Source of the DNA: an uncultured Eubacterium sp.
GTDB taxonomy: Bacteria; Bacillota; Clostridia; Lachnospirales; Lachnospiraceae
DNA: 64,000 nt
Reading direction: 5' to 3'
Assembly: GCA_934316845.1 (NCBI GenBank)
Contig: CAKRDZ010000005.1
Location: forward strand, 1 to 64,000
The notes under the pieces were generated by a model that worked only from the letters and a program-made list of their open reading frames with translations, was not told the origin of the DNA and searched no databases. Position numbers and translations under genes: made by a program. Shown piece after piece: positions 18,490 to 27,708 of the stretch; within the stretch, counting starts at the first letter, position 1, and the number at the start of each line of letters is the position of its first letter.

Positions 18490-19749
18490 TGCGTGCAGCC
18501 ATTTGAAAAAAATGCGGCGGAATTTCAGACCGGACACCGGCACTTTCTGGAAGAAGCACGTATCTTAAAAGAATGCCGCGATCTTCCGGGAATTGTAACC
18601 GTATATGATTTCTTTGAGGAAAATCAGACTGCCTATATCGTAATGGAATACATTGAAGGCTTGACGTTAGAACAATATATACAGACCAATGGTGTGTTAT
18701 CTCCTTCGGAAATGCTGGAACTGCTCCTTCCGCTCTTACATTCTCTGAAAAAAATACACGAAAAAGGACTGATTCACCGGGATATCAGTCCAAACAATAT
18801 GATTCTGGGAATGGATAATAAACTTCATCTGATTGATTTTGGTGCTGCGAAGATCAAACCGGCGCATCCGGGCAGACAGCAGACAATTATTTTAAAAAAG
18901 GGATATGCACCGCCGGAACAGTATATGGCTTCCGGCAACATCGGCGCCTGGAGTGATATCTACGCTCTCTGCGCCACCATTTATTATGCGTTATCCGGCC
19001 AGACACCGATACCGGCAATTGACCGTCTGCAGCAAAATCCGCCACGGGAATTTACAATTTTTTACAGTATTCCAATGCAGCTTGCCGCCGTGATCGAGCG
19101 TGGTCTTGCTTTACAGCCGGTAGAGCGTTACAAAACAATGGAAGATTTCATCTATGCCCTTAGAACACCCGGAGTCCGTAGAAAACGGCAACACGATCAT
19201 AGAATCTGTTTCCGGGGATAATAAGGCATTTCACCGGCGCTCCCGTATCGCGCTGATCTCACTCTGTGCGGCAGTTCTTACCGCGGGCGGGCTTCTGTAC
19301 GCTTTCCGCGGATCTTCTGCTCCGGATACAACTTCGACGTTGCCGGCTTCTGTATCTGTGGCAGTAAAAAGCAGCACCCCTGCGCCAATCTCTTCTCCGG
19401 CTTCAACCGTCCCTGCCCTCCTGACGATGGATAATGTCACAGGATTATCGCAAAAGAAGGCGAAAAAAAGATTCGCGCGTTGGATCCTTCCATCAAGATC
19501 TGCATTAAGAAAAAATATGACACCACCCAGACCAAAGACCGCGTAATCTCACAATCGATTGCAGAGGGAACCGTTTTTAATGCCGGTTCGCTTCCCCAGA
19601 TCACTCTGACGATCAGCCGCGGAACAAAACCGGCAGACCACAGCCGCAATACAGCCGCACCTGCCGGTACAAGTCCAAAACCATCTTCGAAAAAGAATGA
19701 TTCAAAAGCCTTTGATGTAACTGTGAAAAAGAAAAACCACAGTTTTTAA
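18490..19749 (+). pseudogene. Ser/Thr protein kinase with PASTA-like domain, truncated and frameshifted
   Basis: From about 18490 the plus strand encodes a kinase from the end of its N-lobe: 'HFLEEARILKECRDLPGIVTVYDFF', catalytic 'GLIHRDISPNN' (HRD at about 18775), 'LIDFGAAK' (DFG) and 'GYAPPEQY' (APE-like). The glycine loop and the ATP-binding Lys are absent. After the kinase domain the frame shifts at about 19155-19170. The shifted frame gives a linker, one transmembrane helix ('IALISLCAAVLTAGGLLYAF') and a Pro/Ser/Thr stretch. A second shift at an A7 run (19463-19469) returns to the first frame for a PASTA-like domain ending 'LPQITLTISRG' and a Lys-rich tail. With one end lost and two shifts, this is a pseudogene. 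Confidence 0.8.
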
Positions 19750-19767
19750 ATCGATTAATCGTAACTA

Positions 19768-21507
19768 TTATAAGGTGAACTGGTCTGTATGATCTGCCAG
19801 ATCCTGAGCAAGTTTTGTCAACTCATTGGTTGCTTCATGGCAGGAATCAATGATTTCATGGAACTCTGCCATAGATGCAGAAGTTTCTTCGGTTCCTGCT
19901 GCATTCTGCTCGGCGATCGCAGCCAGTCCGTCCACGATATCCAGCACTTCTTTCTTCTGGACATCAAGCGCTTCTGTCTGTTTACGGATCTTCTCGATCG
20001 CTTCTGCCACCTCTGCGATCTCTTCATTGAGGGATCGGAACATTTCTTCGGTTTCCTCAATTTTATTATTTTGTGTACGAATATTTTCTGCCACTTCGTT
20101 CATCGTATTTACACTGGTATTTGAATTGGCGATCAATGTATTAACAATTTCTACAATATGTTCTGCTGACTCTCTGGACTGCTCTGACAGATTTCGGATC
20201 TCGTCTGCCACTACTGCAAAACCGCGTCCATTTTCCCCGGCTCTCGCTGCCTCAATGCTCGCATTAAGAGAAAGAAGGTTTGTCTGATTGGCAATATCTG
20301 TAATCAATTCTGTCGCCTCGCGAATCTCCTGTGCGGAATCATTAGTCTGATTGGTCTGATTCTGAACCAAAAGGACAGAAGATTTTGTCGTCTCGCTAAT
20401 AGCGGACAATTCATCCAGATTCTTTGCTGCGGTTTTATTGTACTCGCGCATTTTTTCGGAACTGCTGCCAAGTGTCTCAACATTCGCAGCGGTCTGATCC
20501 AGTGCATTTCCCATCTGCGTTACTTTCTGGCTTGCACTCATCGTCTCTGCCGCCTGACTCGACGATCCATTGGCAATCTCGTCTACCGCAATATTTACAT
20601 TGTTGATCGACTCTGCAATATGGTCAAAGGAAGCGGAAAATTCCTCGGAAAATCCCTGAAGTGCCTGAGAAGATGTCGTAATATTGGTAATAACATCACG
20701 CAAGGACTCGACAAGACGTTGAATCGCGCGGGCGATATCTCCAACTTCGTCTTTCCTTTCCACAAGATTCTGTTTCATCTCTAGATTCAGGACACCCTTT
20801 GACAATGTTCCAAGGTTGTTTACTACACCATCCAAATGTTTAACAATTCTTGTGATTATAAACATACCAATCACAATCGCAACAATAAATACACCCATCA
20901 TCGACAACGCCATGGAAACAACCGTATTACGTATTGCCGCATTGACTTCTGCCTGACTTCGTCCACAAAAAATACTTCCAACAATTTTATCGGAATTCGG
21001 CTGATACAATGGCACATAATAACCGGAATATGGTACCCCAAACAATTCCAAATCACTGGCGTAGTAATCTTTTCCACTTTGTATCGTATCATATACTTCT
21101 TTGGACATCTTCGTGTTGATCTCCCGCTTTCCTGAAGCATCTTTCAATGTCGTAAGAACACGGGTATCTCCATAAAATAAGGATAGTTCCACGTCTCTTT
21201 CCTGTTTCAGTTTATCAATGAGTTCATAATTTTCACTTAATGTCTCATTTCCCTTTTTCAATGTATTGCCGCTCATCGTAAAATCTGCGCCATTTCCCAT
21301 CTCCGTGTAAGCTTCTCGTACACTGGCTGCGATTCCACTGATCTCACGCTCTACCAGGTCTTTTGATATGCTGTTCTGCTTTCCTGCGCCGATTGCAACA
21401 CCTATCACCGTAATCAGCAGAAGCGGTATGGACACCGTCAAACTCAATTTGAATGCCAGACGCATTCCCTTTTTCTTTTTACTTTTTACTTTTTCCCGCG
21501 ATTCCAT
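19768..21507 (-). CDS. Methyl-accepting chemotaxis protein
   Basis: 579 residues in classical receptor order: TM1 (about 16-40), a periplasmic-type extracytoplasmic Cache-like sensor domain (to about 190), TM2 ('SMALSMMGVFIVAIVIGMFIITRIV'), a HAMP domain, and a long coiled-coil signalling domain. The conserved CheA/CheW-binding hairpin reads 'NASIEAARAGENGRGFAVVADEIRNLSEQSR'. It senses a ligand outside the cell and controls CheA; the ligand is unknown. An AGGAGG eight bases before the ATG supports the start. No other che gene lies nearby, as is common for scattered receptors. It supports a motile organism, together with the FliB-like gene at 23795. Confidence 0.93.
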   Translation of the reverse strand: MESREKVKSKKKKGMRLAFKLSLTVSIPLLLITVIGVAIGAGKQNSISKDLVEREISGIAASVREAYTEMGNGADFTMSGNTLKKGNETLSENYELIDKLKQERDVELSLFYGDTRVLTTLKDASGKREINTKMSKEVYDTIQSGKDYYASDLELFGVPYSGYYVPLYQPNSDKIVGSIFCGRSQAEVNAAIRNTVVSMALSMMGVFIVAIVIGMFIITRIVKHLDGVVNNLGTLSKGVLNLEMKQNLVERKDEVGDIARAIQRLVESLRDVITNITTSSQALQGFSEEFSASFDHIAESINNVNIAVDEIANGSSSQAAETMSASQKVTQMGNALDQTAANVETLGSSSEKMREYNKTAAKNLDELSAISETTKSSVLLVQNQTNQTNDSAQEIREATELITDIANQTNLLSLNASIEAARAGENGRGFAVVADEIRNLSEQSRESAEHIVEIVNTLIANSNTSVNTMNEVAENIRTQNNKIEETEEMFRSLNEEIAEVAEAIEKIRKQTEALDVQKKEVLDIVDGLAAIAEQNAAGTEETSASMAEFHEIIDSCHEATNELTKLAQDLADHTDQFTL

Positions 21508-21589
21508 TTACATTTCCTCCTTTTTCTATAATCGCTTTTAATTTACAAAAAATTTATCTAATTATATCATATTTTTTACAATTCAGCAA

Positions 21590-21630
21590 GTAAAAAAGAG
21601 TCACTATTGTTAAATAATGACCCTTTTTAA
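21590..21630 (-). terminator. Terminator of the L25 gene
   Basis: Ten-base-pair stem with two G-T pairs (21597-21606 with 21615-21624) followed on the minus strand by six T, 20-60 bases after the L25 stop. Confidence 0.7.
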
Positions 21631-21652
21631 GTATTTCATCTCTTATTATGTT

Positions 21653-22243
21653 TTATGCTTCTTCTGCCGCAGTCTCTTCGCCATCCTCAGCCGGCTGTAC
21701 ATTTTTACTTGCTACTACGCTGACAATCGGGGTATCGAGATGCGTCTGAATCTCAATCTTGTCATTCTTTGCAATATCCAGATCGGACACTTTGATGGTG
21801 TCACCCAGTCTCAAAGAACTACAGTCAATTTCCACTTTTTCAACCAGCTCTTCCGGAGTGGCTTTATAGGAAATTTCTTCCAAAAGTTGTTCCAGTACAC
21901 CTTCTACAACTTTCTCTTTATTGTGAAGGACAATCTCCGCAACGGAATGTACTTTTTCTCCTTTTACCAATGCCTGGAAATCAATCTCCAAAATCTGATG
22001 GTTCATAGTATTATAATCCATCTCTTTGATCAGCACATCATAGGTCTTTCCTTCCAGTTCCAGATACAGCTGGCTTCCTTTCATGCACTCTCTCTGGATT
22101 CTCTCTGCCTCACTCTTTTCGATCTGCACAGGAATTGAACCCTCAATCTCTTTTCCGAAAAGGTTACCGGTTACATAGCCTTCTCTTCTCAGCTTTTTAG
22201 CCTTGGTTTCCATGTTTCTTCTTTGTACTCTTAAAGTAGTCAT
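21653..22243 (-). CDS. rplY: 50S ribosomal protein L25/general stress protein Ctc
   Basis: 196 residues with the two-domain CTC form of bL25. The N-terminal 5S rRNA-binding domain (about 1-90) opens 'TTLRVQRRNMETKAKKLRREGYVTGNLFG' and contains 'YDVLIKEMDYNTMNHQILEIDF'. The C-terminal beta domain (about 95-185) includes 'DCSSLRLGDTIKVSDL'. An acidic tail follows. It binds 5S rRNA in the large subunit and in Firmicutes is stress-induced. The start at 22243 follows GGAGG by nine bases. It is monocistronic, with its own promoter at 22357-22385 and a terminator at 21590. Confidence 0.92.
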   Translation of the reverse strand: MTTLRVQRRNMETKAKKLRREGYVTGNLFGKEIEGSIPVQIEKSEAERIQRECMKGSQLYLELEGKTYDVLIKEMDYNTMNHQILEIDFQALVKGEKVHSVAEIVLHNKEKVVEGVLEQLLEEISYKATPEELVEKVEIDCSSLRLGDTIKVSDLDIAKNDKIEIQTHLDTPIVSVVASKNVQPAEDGEETAAEEA

Positions 22244-22356
22244 TTGTCTTTTCCTCCATTCATACAAATTGATAACATAGGGAAGTTTGCGGAATGTCGA
22301 TATTAAATTGGCGTTTCGTTTCTCTTGTTACAACTGTTGTTTTTATTTACAACTAC

Positions 22357-22385
22357 GTTATAGCACTATTTTTTGAATTCGTCAA
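22357..22385 (-). promoter_or_regulatory. Sigma-A promoter of the L25 gene
   Basis: Minus strand: -35 TTGACG (22380-22385) and -10 TATAAC (22357-22362) with a 17-base spacer. The leader before the start at 22243 is about 105 bases. Confidence 0.75.
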
Positions 22386-22447
22386 GGGGGTTATGGATAT
22401 TTTTTTACAGGCAGCCCTTTTCTTTCTTACTCACATTTCTTCCCTGC

Positions 22448-23497
22448 TTACAGCTTCTTCATTAACTCTTGAACTCGTTCTTCCGTCTCTTCACACTCAT
22501 CTGCAATCTGTGCAATCGTTTTTCCTTTTGAAAGTTTTTTTGATATCTGCTCAAGAAGTATCCCCTCACGCCCCTCAGCAAGTCCTTTTTCAATTCCTTC
22601 TTCAAGTCCTTTTTGAAGACCTTCTTGAAGACCTTCTTGAAGTCCTTGGGCAAGTCCTTTTTGAATACCCTGGGCAAGTCCATTTTCAATTGCATCTTCC
22701 CAAATACCCTCACTAAGATTACACATAGTTTCCACTTCCTTTCCTAACACCTGACTCGAAATATTATATTCTTCCTCCATGATACTAATACGTTCATCTG
22801 TTGTCAAGCCTTTTGAAAACAAAGTTCCCAAAAATCGAAGTAATTCCTGTGATTCATCATGCTCCGCAAGATTATTAGAAATTCCAATCATAACAAGATT
22901 AATCAAATCCAAATTACCATCCCATTTACAATCGCCAACCAGATTATCCTGGGTCAGATGAATGTGACACATACTGTTTTCCGCCATATTCATACAGATC
23001 CAGACACTGTACACTTCACAAATATCTCCATAATTCTGCCCTTTGAAATCACGATATTTCTGCGACGAGATCAACCGGCTCACATAGAAGATACCGCGAT
23101 TTATAATAGGGTATTTACTCGGCTGATCTTTCTGTGGTTCAACATTTAAAATAACCTTCGTAAGACCACATCTTCTATGTACATAAAGCACGATATCAAA
23201 ATAAATAATCCCCTCATTGATAATACTATTTTCCGTGTTAAGCCCCACAATTTCCTCATTTTGACCTTCATATGCAGCATTGGTAACCCCCGGATCAACA
23301 GGCACTGCTCCAACTTGCGGTTCTCCCTCGATATAAGGCACAATTTCCTCAGGATCCATATCTTTAAAATCATCAAGAATCCTTTTCAAAATATGCGCTA
23401 ATACAATTTTTTGCGCCAATAATTTTTTTGCTACTTCGTCGTATTGTATCATCACCTCCCTTGTCTTTAAAGTATTCTTTAAATTCATATTAACCAT
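22448..23497 (-). CDS. Rpn/PD-(D/E)XK nuclease family protein, copy 1
   Basis: 349 residues of the PD-(D/E)XK transposase-like/Rpn group. The core includes 'KKLLAQKIVLAHILKRILDDF', 'NEGIIYFDIVLYVHRRCGLTKVILNVEPQ' (the acidic and E-x-Q metal-site strands), 'IINRGIFYVSRLISSQKYRDF' and 'YSVWICMNM'. Related Rpn proteins promote RecA-independent recombination and cut DNA. The C-terminal part carries an expanded run of GLxxG units ('GLQEGLQEGLQKGLEEG'), then a helix-turn-helix-like tail 'LSKGKTIAQIADECEETEERVQELMKKL'. A second copy lies at 32740-33690 with the same upstream repeats. GGAGGG precedes the ATG. It is monocistronic. Confidence 0.8.
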   Translation of the reverse strand: MVNMNLKNTLKTREVMIQYDEVAKKLLAQKIVLAHILKRILDDFKDMDPEEIVPYIEGEPQVGAVPVDPGVTNAAYEGQNEEIVGLNTENSIINEGIIYFDIVLYVHRRCGLTKVILNVEPQKDQPSKYPIINRGIFYVSRLISSQKYRDFKGQNYGDICEVYSVWICMNMAENSMCHIHLTQDNLVGDCKWDGNLDLINLVMIGISNNLAEHDESQELLRFLGTLFSKGLTTDERISIMEEEYNISSQVLGKEVETMCNLSEGIWEDAIENGLAQGIQKGLAQGLQEGLQEGLQKGLEEGIEKGLAEGREGILLEQISKKLSKGKTIAQIADECEETEERVQELMKKL

Positions 23498-23574
23498 AAT
23501 TCCCTCCTAGTATATCTGTAGTTAGCAAATTACTTTATATAAAAATCGTATCATACGAAATAGGGGAAATCAAG

Positions 23575-23634
23575 TGTTGTATGTACGTAAAAATTGTCGT
23601 TTGTACGCATAAAATGTCGTTCGTACATATTATT
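23575..23634. repeat. Three tandem 20-bp repeats upstream of Rpn copy 1
   Basis: Units at 23575-23594, 23595-23614 and 23615-23634 share the pattern TGTYGTWYRTACGYAWAAAW, exactly 20 bases apart, about 80 bases upstream of the start. The same repeats stand at the same place before copy 2, which suggests an operator or recognition site that travels with the gene. Confidence 0.75.
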
Positions 23635-23794
23635 CACAAAAATACGCATATTATACATTTTTTATGCATTGCTGCAGGCAGGCACTCTCTTTTCTGCCCC
23701 TCTTGATTTTCCCCCAAAATAATGATAAACTTTTAGTGCTTTAAACGATAACATTCGCAGTTCAATATTGAGCAGAAAGCAGAGGAAAACAAAA

Positions 23795-24871
23795 ATGTAT
23801 TATTCCTATCCTGACTACTATGATAAATTTCACTGCACCGCAGATAGATGTATCGATACCTGCTGCGCAGAATGGCAGATTGTGATCGATGACGAGTCTT
23901 TGGAAAATTATGACAATTACAAAGGCAACTATAAAGATACTTTGTGTAAAAATATCGACTGGAAAGAAGGTGTATTTAACCACAACAAACGCGGAAAATG
24001 CGCCTTTCTGCGGGATGACAAATTGTGTGATATGTACATTCATCTAGGAGCAGACAGTCTGTGCAGCACTTGCAGGGAATATCCACGGCACACCGAAGAA
24101 TTTGAAAATCTGCGTGAAATCACGCTTTCCCTTTCCTGTCCGGAGGCTGCAAAAATTGTAATGAATCGAACAGACCCTGTTACCTTTATTTCCAAAGAAG
24201 ATGATGTGGATGAGTGTTATGAAGAGTTTGACTATTTTCTGTTTTCTGAGCTTGAAGATGTCCGCGAAGAAATGATGCGGATCATGCAGAACCGGAGCGT
24301 GAGCATTAAGGACAGAATTAGTAAAATTTTACAAATAGGTGTTTCGGTACAACGCCATTATGATGCGGGTTCCCTTATTTTATGGAATGAATGCGAAGAA
24401 GCAGATCGTGTCCACGTAAAAGATGAATATGAATTATTAGAAAAACAGTTTCTATTTTTATTTGAAGAATTTGAAATTTTGTATCCGCAGTGGGCAGAAG
24501 TTTTGGTGGAATCCCGTCTGTTTCTATTTGGCGAAGGCAGAGATGTTTTTGCGCACAATAAAGAGGAGTTCGAAACCTGGTGGAACACAAGTGGTCTGAC
24601 TCCTCTTGAAATCGTTTTGGAACAGCTTGTCGTCTATTTTATCTCCGTCTACCTGCTCGGTGCAGTATATGACGAAAATATACTCGGAAAAATCGATGCC
24701 TGTATCGGCCACACCATTGAAATTTATCTGCTGCTCTTAGGGCGGTGGCTGAAGCGCGGCGAAATGACAATGAATGATGTGATTGAAGTCGTTTACCGCT
24801 ATTCAAGAGAGATCGAGCATTCCGATGAAAATTTGGAACGCGCGGAAATGTTAAACTGGTTTGAGCGGTAA
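23795..24871 (+). CDS. fliB: FliB-like flagellin lysine-N-methylase
   Basis: 358 residues. The N-terminus has the FliB-type cysteine signature 'KFHCTADRCIDTCCAEWQIVID' and a further cluster 'CAFLRDDKLCDMYIHLGADSLCSTCREYPR', which in this family binds an Fe-S cluster. FliB methylates lysines on flagellin; remote clostridial homologues are annotated the same way but are rarely tested. The C-terminal half is helical. The ATG at 23795 follows AGAGG; an in-frame TTG nine codons upstream is less likely because family proteins start close to 'YPxYYxKF'. The gene is convergent with the Fic gene, 13 bases apart. No flagellin gene is in the window. Confidence 0.75.
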   Translation: MYYSYPDYYDKFHCTADRCIDTCCAEWQIVIDDESLENYDNYKGNYKDTLCKNIDWKEGVFNHNKRGKCAFLRDDKLCDMYIHLGADSLCSTCREYPRHTEEFENLREITLSLSCPEAAKIVMNRTDPVTFISKEDDVDECYEEFDYFLFSELEDVREEMMRIMQNRSVSIKDRISKILQIGVSVQRHYDAGSLILWNECEEADRVHVKDEYELLEKQFLFLFEEFEILYPQWAEVLVESRLFLFGEGRDVFAHNKEEFETWWNTSGLTPLEIVLEQLVVYFISVYLLGAVYDENILGKIDACIGHTIEIYLLLLGRWLKRGEMTMNDVIEVVYRYSREIEHSDENLERAEMLNWFER

Positions 24872-24884
24872 CAATGCATCGAAT

Positions 24885-25988
24885 TTATAGGTTTAATTGC
24901 TGCAAAATTTCTTTCTCATTCATTTTACTGTAATCACTTAGTTTATACGAGCGAATTCTTTCCTTTACGATTACGGGAACAGCAAATCCATTTTCTGCCA
25001 GCTTTGTGCAGCGGTTTATAACGGTTCTATTTGTAATTCCCAGCATTTTAGAAACCTCAATAGGTGTAAATTCGTATAAATGGTTTCGCAGCAAAAAAGC
25101 AAGAAATTCCTTCTCCCGCAGGTGAAGATGAGACAGTGCCGTATACAAACTCTGTGTTTCATTTTCTTCGGATATTTCACAGACTTTCGCAGAATATAAT
25201 TCCACCATGCGCAGGAAGTAATTAAACCATATCTCCGGATGCGGTGGATTCTCCCTTCCTGAATAATATAATGCCGGAAGTCCCATCTGCAAGGACTGAT
25301 AATATTCATTCGCATCGTATGCAAAATATTCTTCAAGCGATCCAATACCATGAAAACCATAACCCCGCTGAGTCAATACGTAACCGGACATTAATCTTGC
25401 TGTCCTTCCATTTCCGTCCTCGAACGGATGAATGGTAACCAGCTGATAATGCACAATCGCTGCCACAATTAAAGGATGATCGTCCGTGGTATTTACATAT
25501 TCAACCAATTCGTCCAAAAGTTCAGGGATATCACAATATTCCGGTGGAATATACTCTGCTTCCCCACTTTCTGAATCATATACTGCAAATAAAAATCCCG
25601 GCGGCATCTCGCCTCGAAGACCAATCTTTTCCTCGGAGGCTCCTTTTTCCACTAATGCCTGTACTTCAAAAATCAATTCCTTGGAAAATGGCACTTCCTG
25701 CTTTGCTCTTTCTTCCAACACCTGCAATGCCATATAGTAATTTCTCACTTCCTGTTCGGGCTTTAAAAAATGGCGATGCGGATCCTGCTCCATTACCTCG
25801 TCCGCCTGCTGCTCACTTAATGGATTTCCTTCTATCTTATTTGAAGCATAAGAACTTTTCTTCTTCGAAATTTTACGCAAATGATCCGCAATACGGTAGG
25901 GAAGGTTAATTATATTCATCTTAAATCGATTCTCATCAATCGCAGAAATTCTTTTTACAATATCATTTGTCAATACAATTTTAATCAT
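24885..25988 (-). CDS. Fic domain AMP-transferase with N-terminal inhibitory helix
   Basis: 367 residues. The catalytic motif is complete: 'HPFEDGNGRTARLMSG' in the Fic core (about residues 120-240). The N-terminal helix carries 'SNKIEGN', the S/TxxxE(G/N) inhibitory motif whose Glu blocks ATP binding in class II Fic proteins. A C-terminal winged helix ('PIEVSKMLGITNRTVINRCTKLAENGF') suggests DNA binding or autoregulation. Fic proteins transfer AMP to hydroxyl side chains of targets such as gyrase; the target here is unknown. No separate antitoxin is needed for class II. GGGGGAG precedes the start. It stands alone. Confidence 0.9.
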   Translation of the reverse strand: MIKIVLTNDIVKRISAIDENRFKMNIINLPYRIADHLRKISKKKSSYASNKIEGNPLSEQQADEVMEQDPHRHFLKPEQEVRNYYMALQVLEERAKQEVPFSKELIFEVQALVEKGASEEKIGLRGEMPPGFLFAVYDSESGEAEYIPPEYCDIPELLDELVEYVNTTDDHPLIVAAIVHYQLVTIHPFEDGNGRTARLMSGYVLTQRGYGFHGIGSLEEYFAYDANEYYQSLQMGLPALYYSGRENPPHPEIWFNYFLRMVELYSAKVCEISEENETQSLYTALSHLHLREKEFLAFLLRNHLYEFTPIEVSKMLGITNRTVINRCTKLAENGFAVPVIVKERIRSYKLSDYSKMNEKEILQQLNL

Positions 25989-26050
25989 CTTATCTCCCCC
26001 TTTTTATACTTAGTATACCGCACCCGTTATAATTTTTCCAGTAGTTTTTT

Positions 26051-26081
26051 CACTATTTTTTCACTATTTTTTCACTATTTT
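26051..26081. repeat. 11-bp tandem repeat in the Fic promoter region
   Basis: Three copies of an 11-base unit (CACTAT plus T-tract, at 26051, 26062 and 26073) lie about 65 bases upstream of the Fic start and immediately downstream of the redox protein stop. The near-helical period of A/T tracts could bend DNA. Confidence 0.55.
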
Positions 26082-26087
26082 CATCCT

Positions 26088-26483
26088 TCACGCCTCATTC
26101 ATGACCTCGTCCATAATCTCAATGGATTCCTTGATCATATTGTCGCAGTGCATCTTTTTCTCGCCGCCTTTTTCCGCGTTAGCACGCAAAAGATCCGCAC
26201 AGTCTGTCATGCCATCGTGGTTTTCTGCCATTTTCCGGCGGTAGGTCTGAAATGCCTGTGGCGAATCGAATCCTTTGGCACCCAGCACCATAAGAGCTGC
26301 GGTGATCGCACCGCAGGTTCCTCCGCAGCGCATTCCTGCCCCGAAATTACTTCCGACTGCGGCAGCAAGATCTTCACTCATCCCCATTTCCTTCGCATAC
26401 ACGCGAAGAATCGTCTGGGCGCAGTTATTGCACATCGGTGTCGCATTTCTAAGTTTCATCGCTTCTTCTACATGTTTATTCAT
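26088..26483 (-). CDS. C_GCAxxG_C_C family redox protein
   Basis: 131 residues with the cysteine pattern of this family: 'CNNCAQTILRVYAKEMG', 'GAGMRCGGTCGAITAALMVLG' and later cysteines at 'MTDCADLL' and 'MHCDNM'. Members are small putative redox or metal-binding proteins found in anaerobes, sometimes fused to or near electron-transfer enzymes. The reaction is not established. The start at 26483 follows AAGGAGAGG. It is the last gene of a cupin-SDR-redox operon, 24 bases after the SDR gene. Downstream is the repeat-rich promoter of the Fic gene. Confidence 0.8.
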   Translation of the reverse strand: MNKHVEEAMKLRNATPMCNNCAQTILRVYAKEMGMSEDLAAAVGSNFGAGMRCGGTCGAITAALMVLGAKGFDSPQAFQTYRRKMAENHDGMTDCADLLRANAEKGGEKKMHCDNMIKESIEIMDEVMNEA

Positions 26484-26507
26484 AGTCCTCTCCTTTTCAT
26501 TCTGCAC

Positions 26508-27275
26508 TTAAAATTTCTTCTTTTGCAGCTGTCCGATCATTGGGATCAACATTTTGTGTGGTACAAACCGCGCCATTGTCGTCGCCGCACGAATGGTAAA
26601 TTTTGGCACGATAACGGTCTTCCGTTTTCTCATCTGTTCAAGTGCGTAGGAAGCACAATACTGAGGCGTGATGCCGGGCAGCGCAAATTTTACTTTTGCC
26701 ACATCATTGAACTCCGTATCAACCGGCCCCGGACACAATGCTCCTACGTAAATGTGGCTCCGCTTGCTGCGCTGTTCTGCTGCCACAGCGCGCGTCAGAC
26801 TGACCATGTATGCCTTTGTCGCATAATACGTCGCCATAAATGGGCCGGCCGGAAGAAGTCCTGCGGAAGATGCCACATTTAAAATGTAACCGCTCTTTCC
26901 CTGCTTTTCCATTTTCTTAAGCATGAGTTTCATCAATAAATGCATCGCTTTGACGTTGACATCGATCATCTGGAGTTCTGTCTCCGCATCGGTGTCGGTA
27001 AAATTCCCACAAGCGCCAAATCCCGCATTATTGATAAATATTTTAATTGGAAGATCCGCTGTCTCTTTTATGACACGCACACATTCTTCCGGCTGGGAAA
27101 GATCCGCCGCGATAATCTTTGTATGACTTCCATATTTTTCCAGTTCTTCTGCAAGTTTTTTCAGCCGGATTTCACGCCTTGCCACAAGGATCAAAGAATA
27201 TCCTTTTCTTGCTAATTGTCTGGCAAATTCACGCCCGATTCCTGAACTTGCCCCTGTTATCATCGCATATTTCAT
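26508..27275 (-). CDS. Short-chain dehydrogenase/reductase (classical SDR)
   Basis: 255 residues with all classical SDR marks: 'TGASSGIG' nucleotide loop at 7-14, 'NNAG' near residue 86, catalytic Ser in 'NVASSAG', 'YYATK' with the catalytic Tyr and Lys, and 'CPGPVDTEF'. A basic residue after the second strand ('VARREIRL') favours NADP(H). The C-terminal 'MLIPMIGQLQKK' extension is typical of YqjQ/DltE-like SDRs acting on lipids or unknown carbonyls. The substrate cannot be told. Middle gene of a three-gene unit, 21 bases after the cupin gene and 24 before the redox gene. Confidence 0.88.
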   Translation of the reverse strand: MKYAMITGASSGIGREFARQLARKGYSLILVARREIRLKKLAEELEKYGSHTKIIAADLSQPEECVRVIKETADLPIKIFINNAGFGACGNFTDTDAETELQMIDVNVKAMHLLMKLMLKKMEKQGKSGYILNVASSAGLLPAGPFMATYYATKAYMVSLTRAVAAEQRSKRSHIYVGALCPGPVDTEFNDVAKVKFALPGITPQYCASYALEQMRKRKTVIVPKFTIRAATTMARFVPHKMLIPMIGQLQKKKF

Positions 27276-27296
27276 ACGCTGCCGCCCCCTTGTATT

Positions 27297-27626
27297 TTAA
27301 AAAATAACAACCAGCAGCATTTTAAACTGCTCCTGTCCGTAAACTGCATGTGGATGTTTCGCCGGCATTACGATCGATTCGCCTTCATGAAGAATGTATT
27401 CCTCGCCATCGATGGTGATTCGTCCGACACCATCCAGACAAGTCACAAACGCATCTCCGCCGGACTCATGAGTGCTGATCTCTTCACCTTTATCAAACGA
27501 AAACAGTGTCACACTGACATGATCATTTTGTGCCATGGTTTTCGAAACAACTTGTCCTTCCTGGTAAGCCACCTGTTCTTTTAGCGCCACCACTTCTGCC
27601 TTATTAAAATTTTTAATTCCTGACAT
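27297..27626 (-). CDS. Single-domain cupin protein
   Basis: 109-residue cupin. Motif 1 is 'STHESGGDAFVTCLDGVGRITIDGEEY' with a His and a Glu/Asp-type metal site in degenerate form. Motif 2 is 'PAKHPHAVYG'. Small cupins of this kind bind a metal or small ligand and often serve as sensors or isomerases; the function here is open. The start at 27626 follows GGGAGG. First gene of the operon with the SDR and the C_GCAxxG_C_C protein, which suggests a shared redox or detoxification role. Confidence 0.82.
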   Translation of the reverse strand: MSGIKNFNKAEVVALKEQVAYQEGQVVSKTMAQNDHVSVTLFSFDKGEEISTHESGGDAFVTCLDGVGRITIDGEEYILHEGESIVMPAKHPHAVYGQEQFKMLLVVIF

Positions 27627-27708
27627 AGGATTACCTCCCGGATTTATTTTTGTTTTTATTATACACAATCCGGGCTGAAAAATCCACCTACAGAACGTAT
27701 ATGAATAG

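Noticed and set aside
25881..26882. 333-residue plus-strand frame opposite Fic, redox and SDR genes
   Set aside because: Complement of three well-supported minus-strand genes; low-probability amino acid content.
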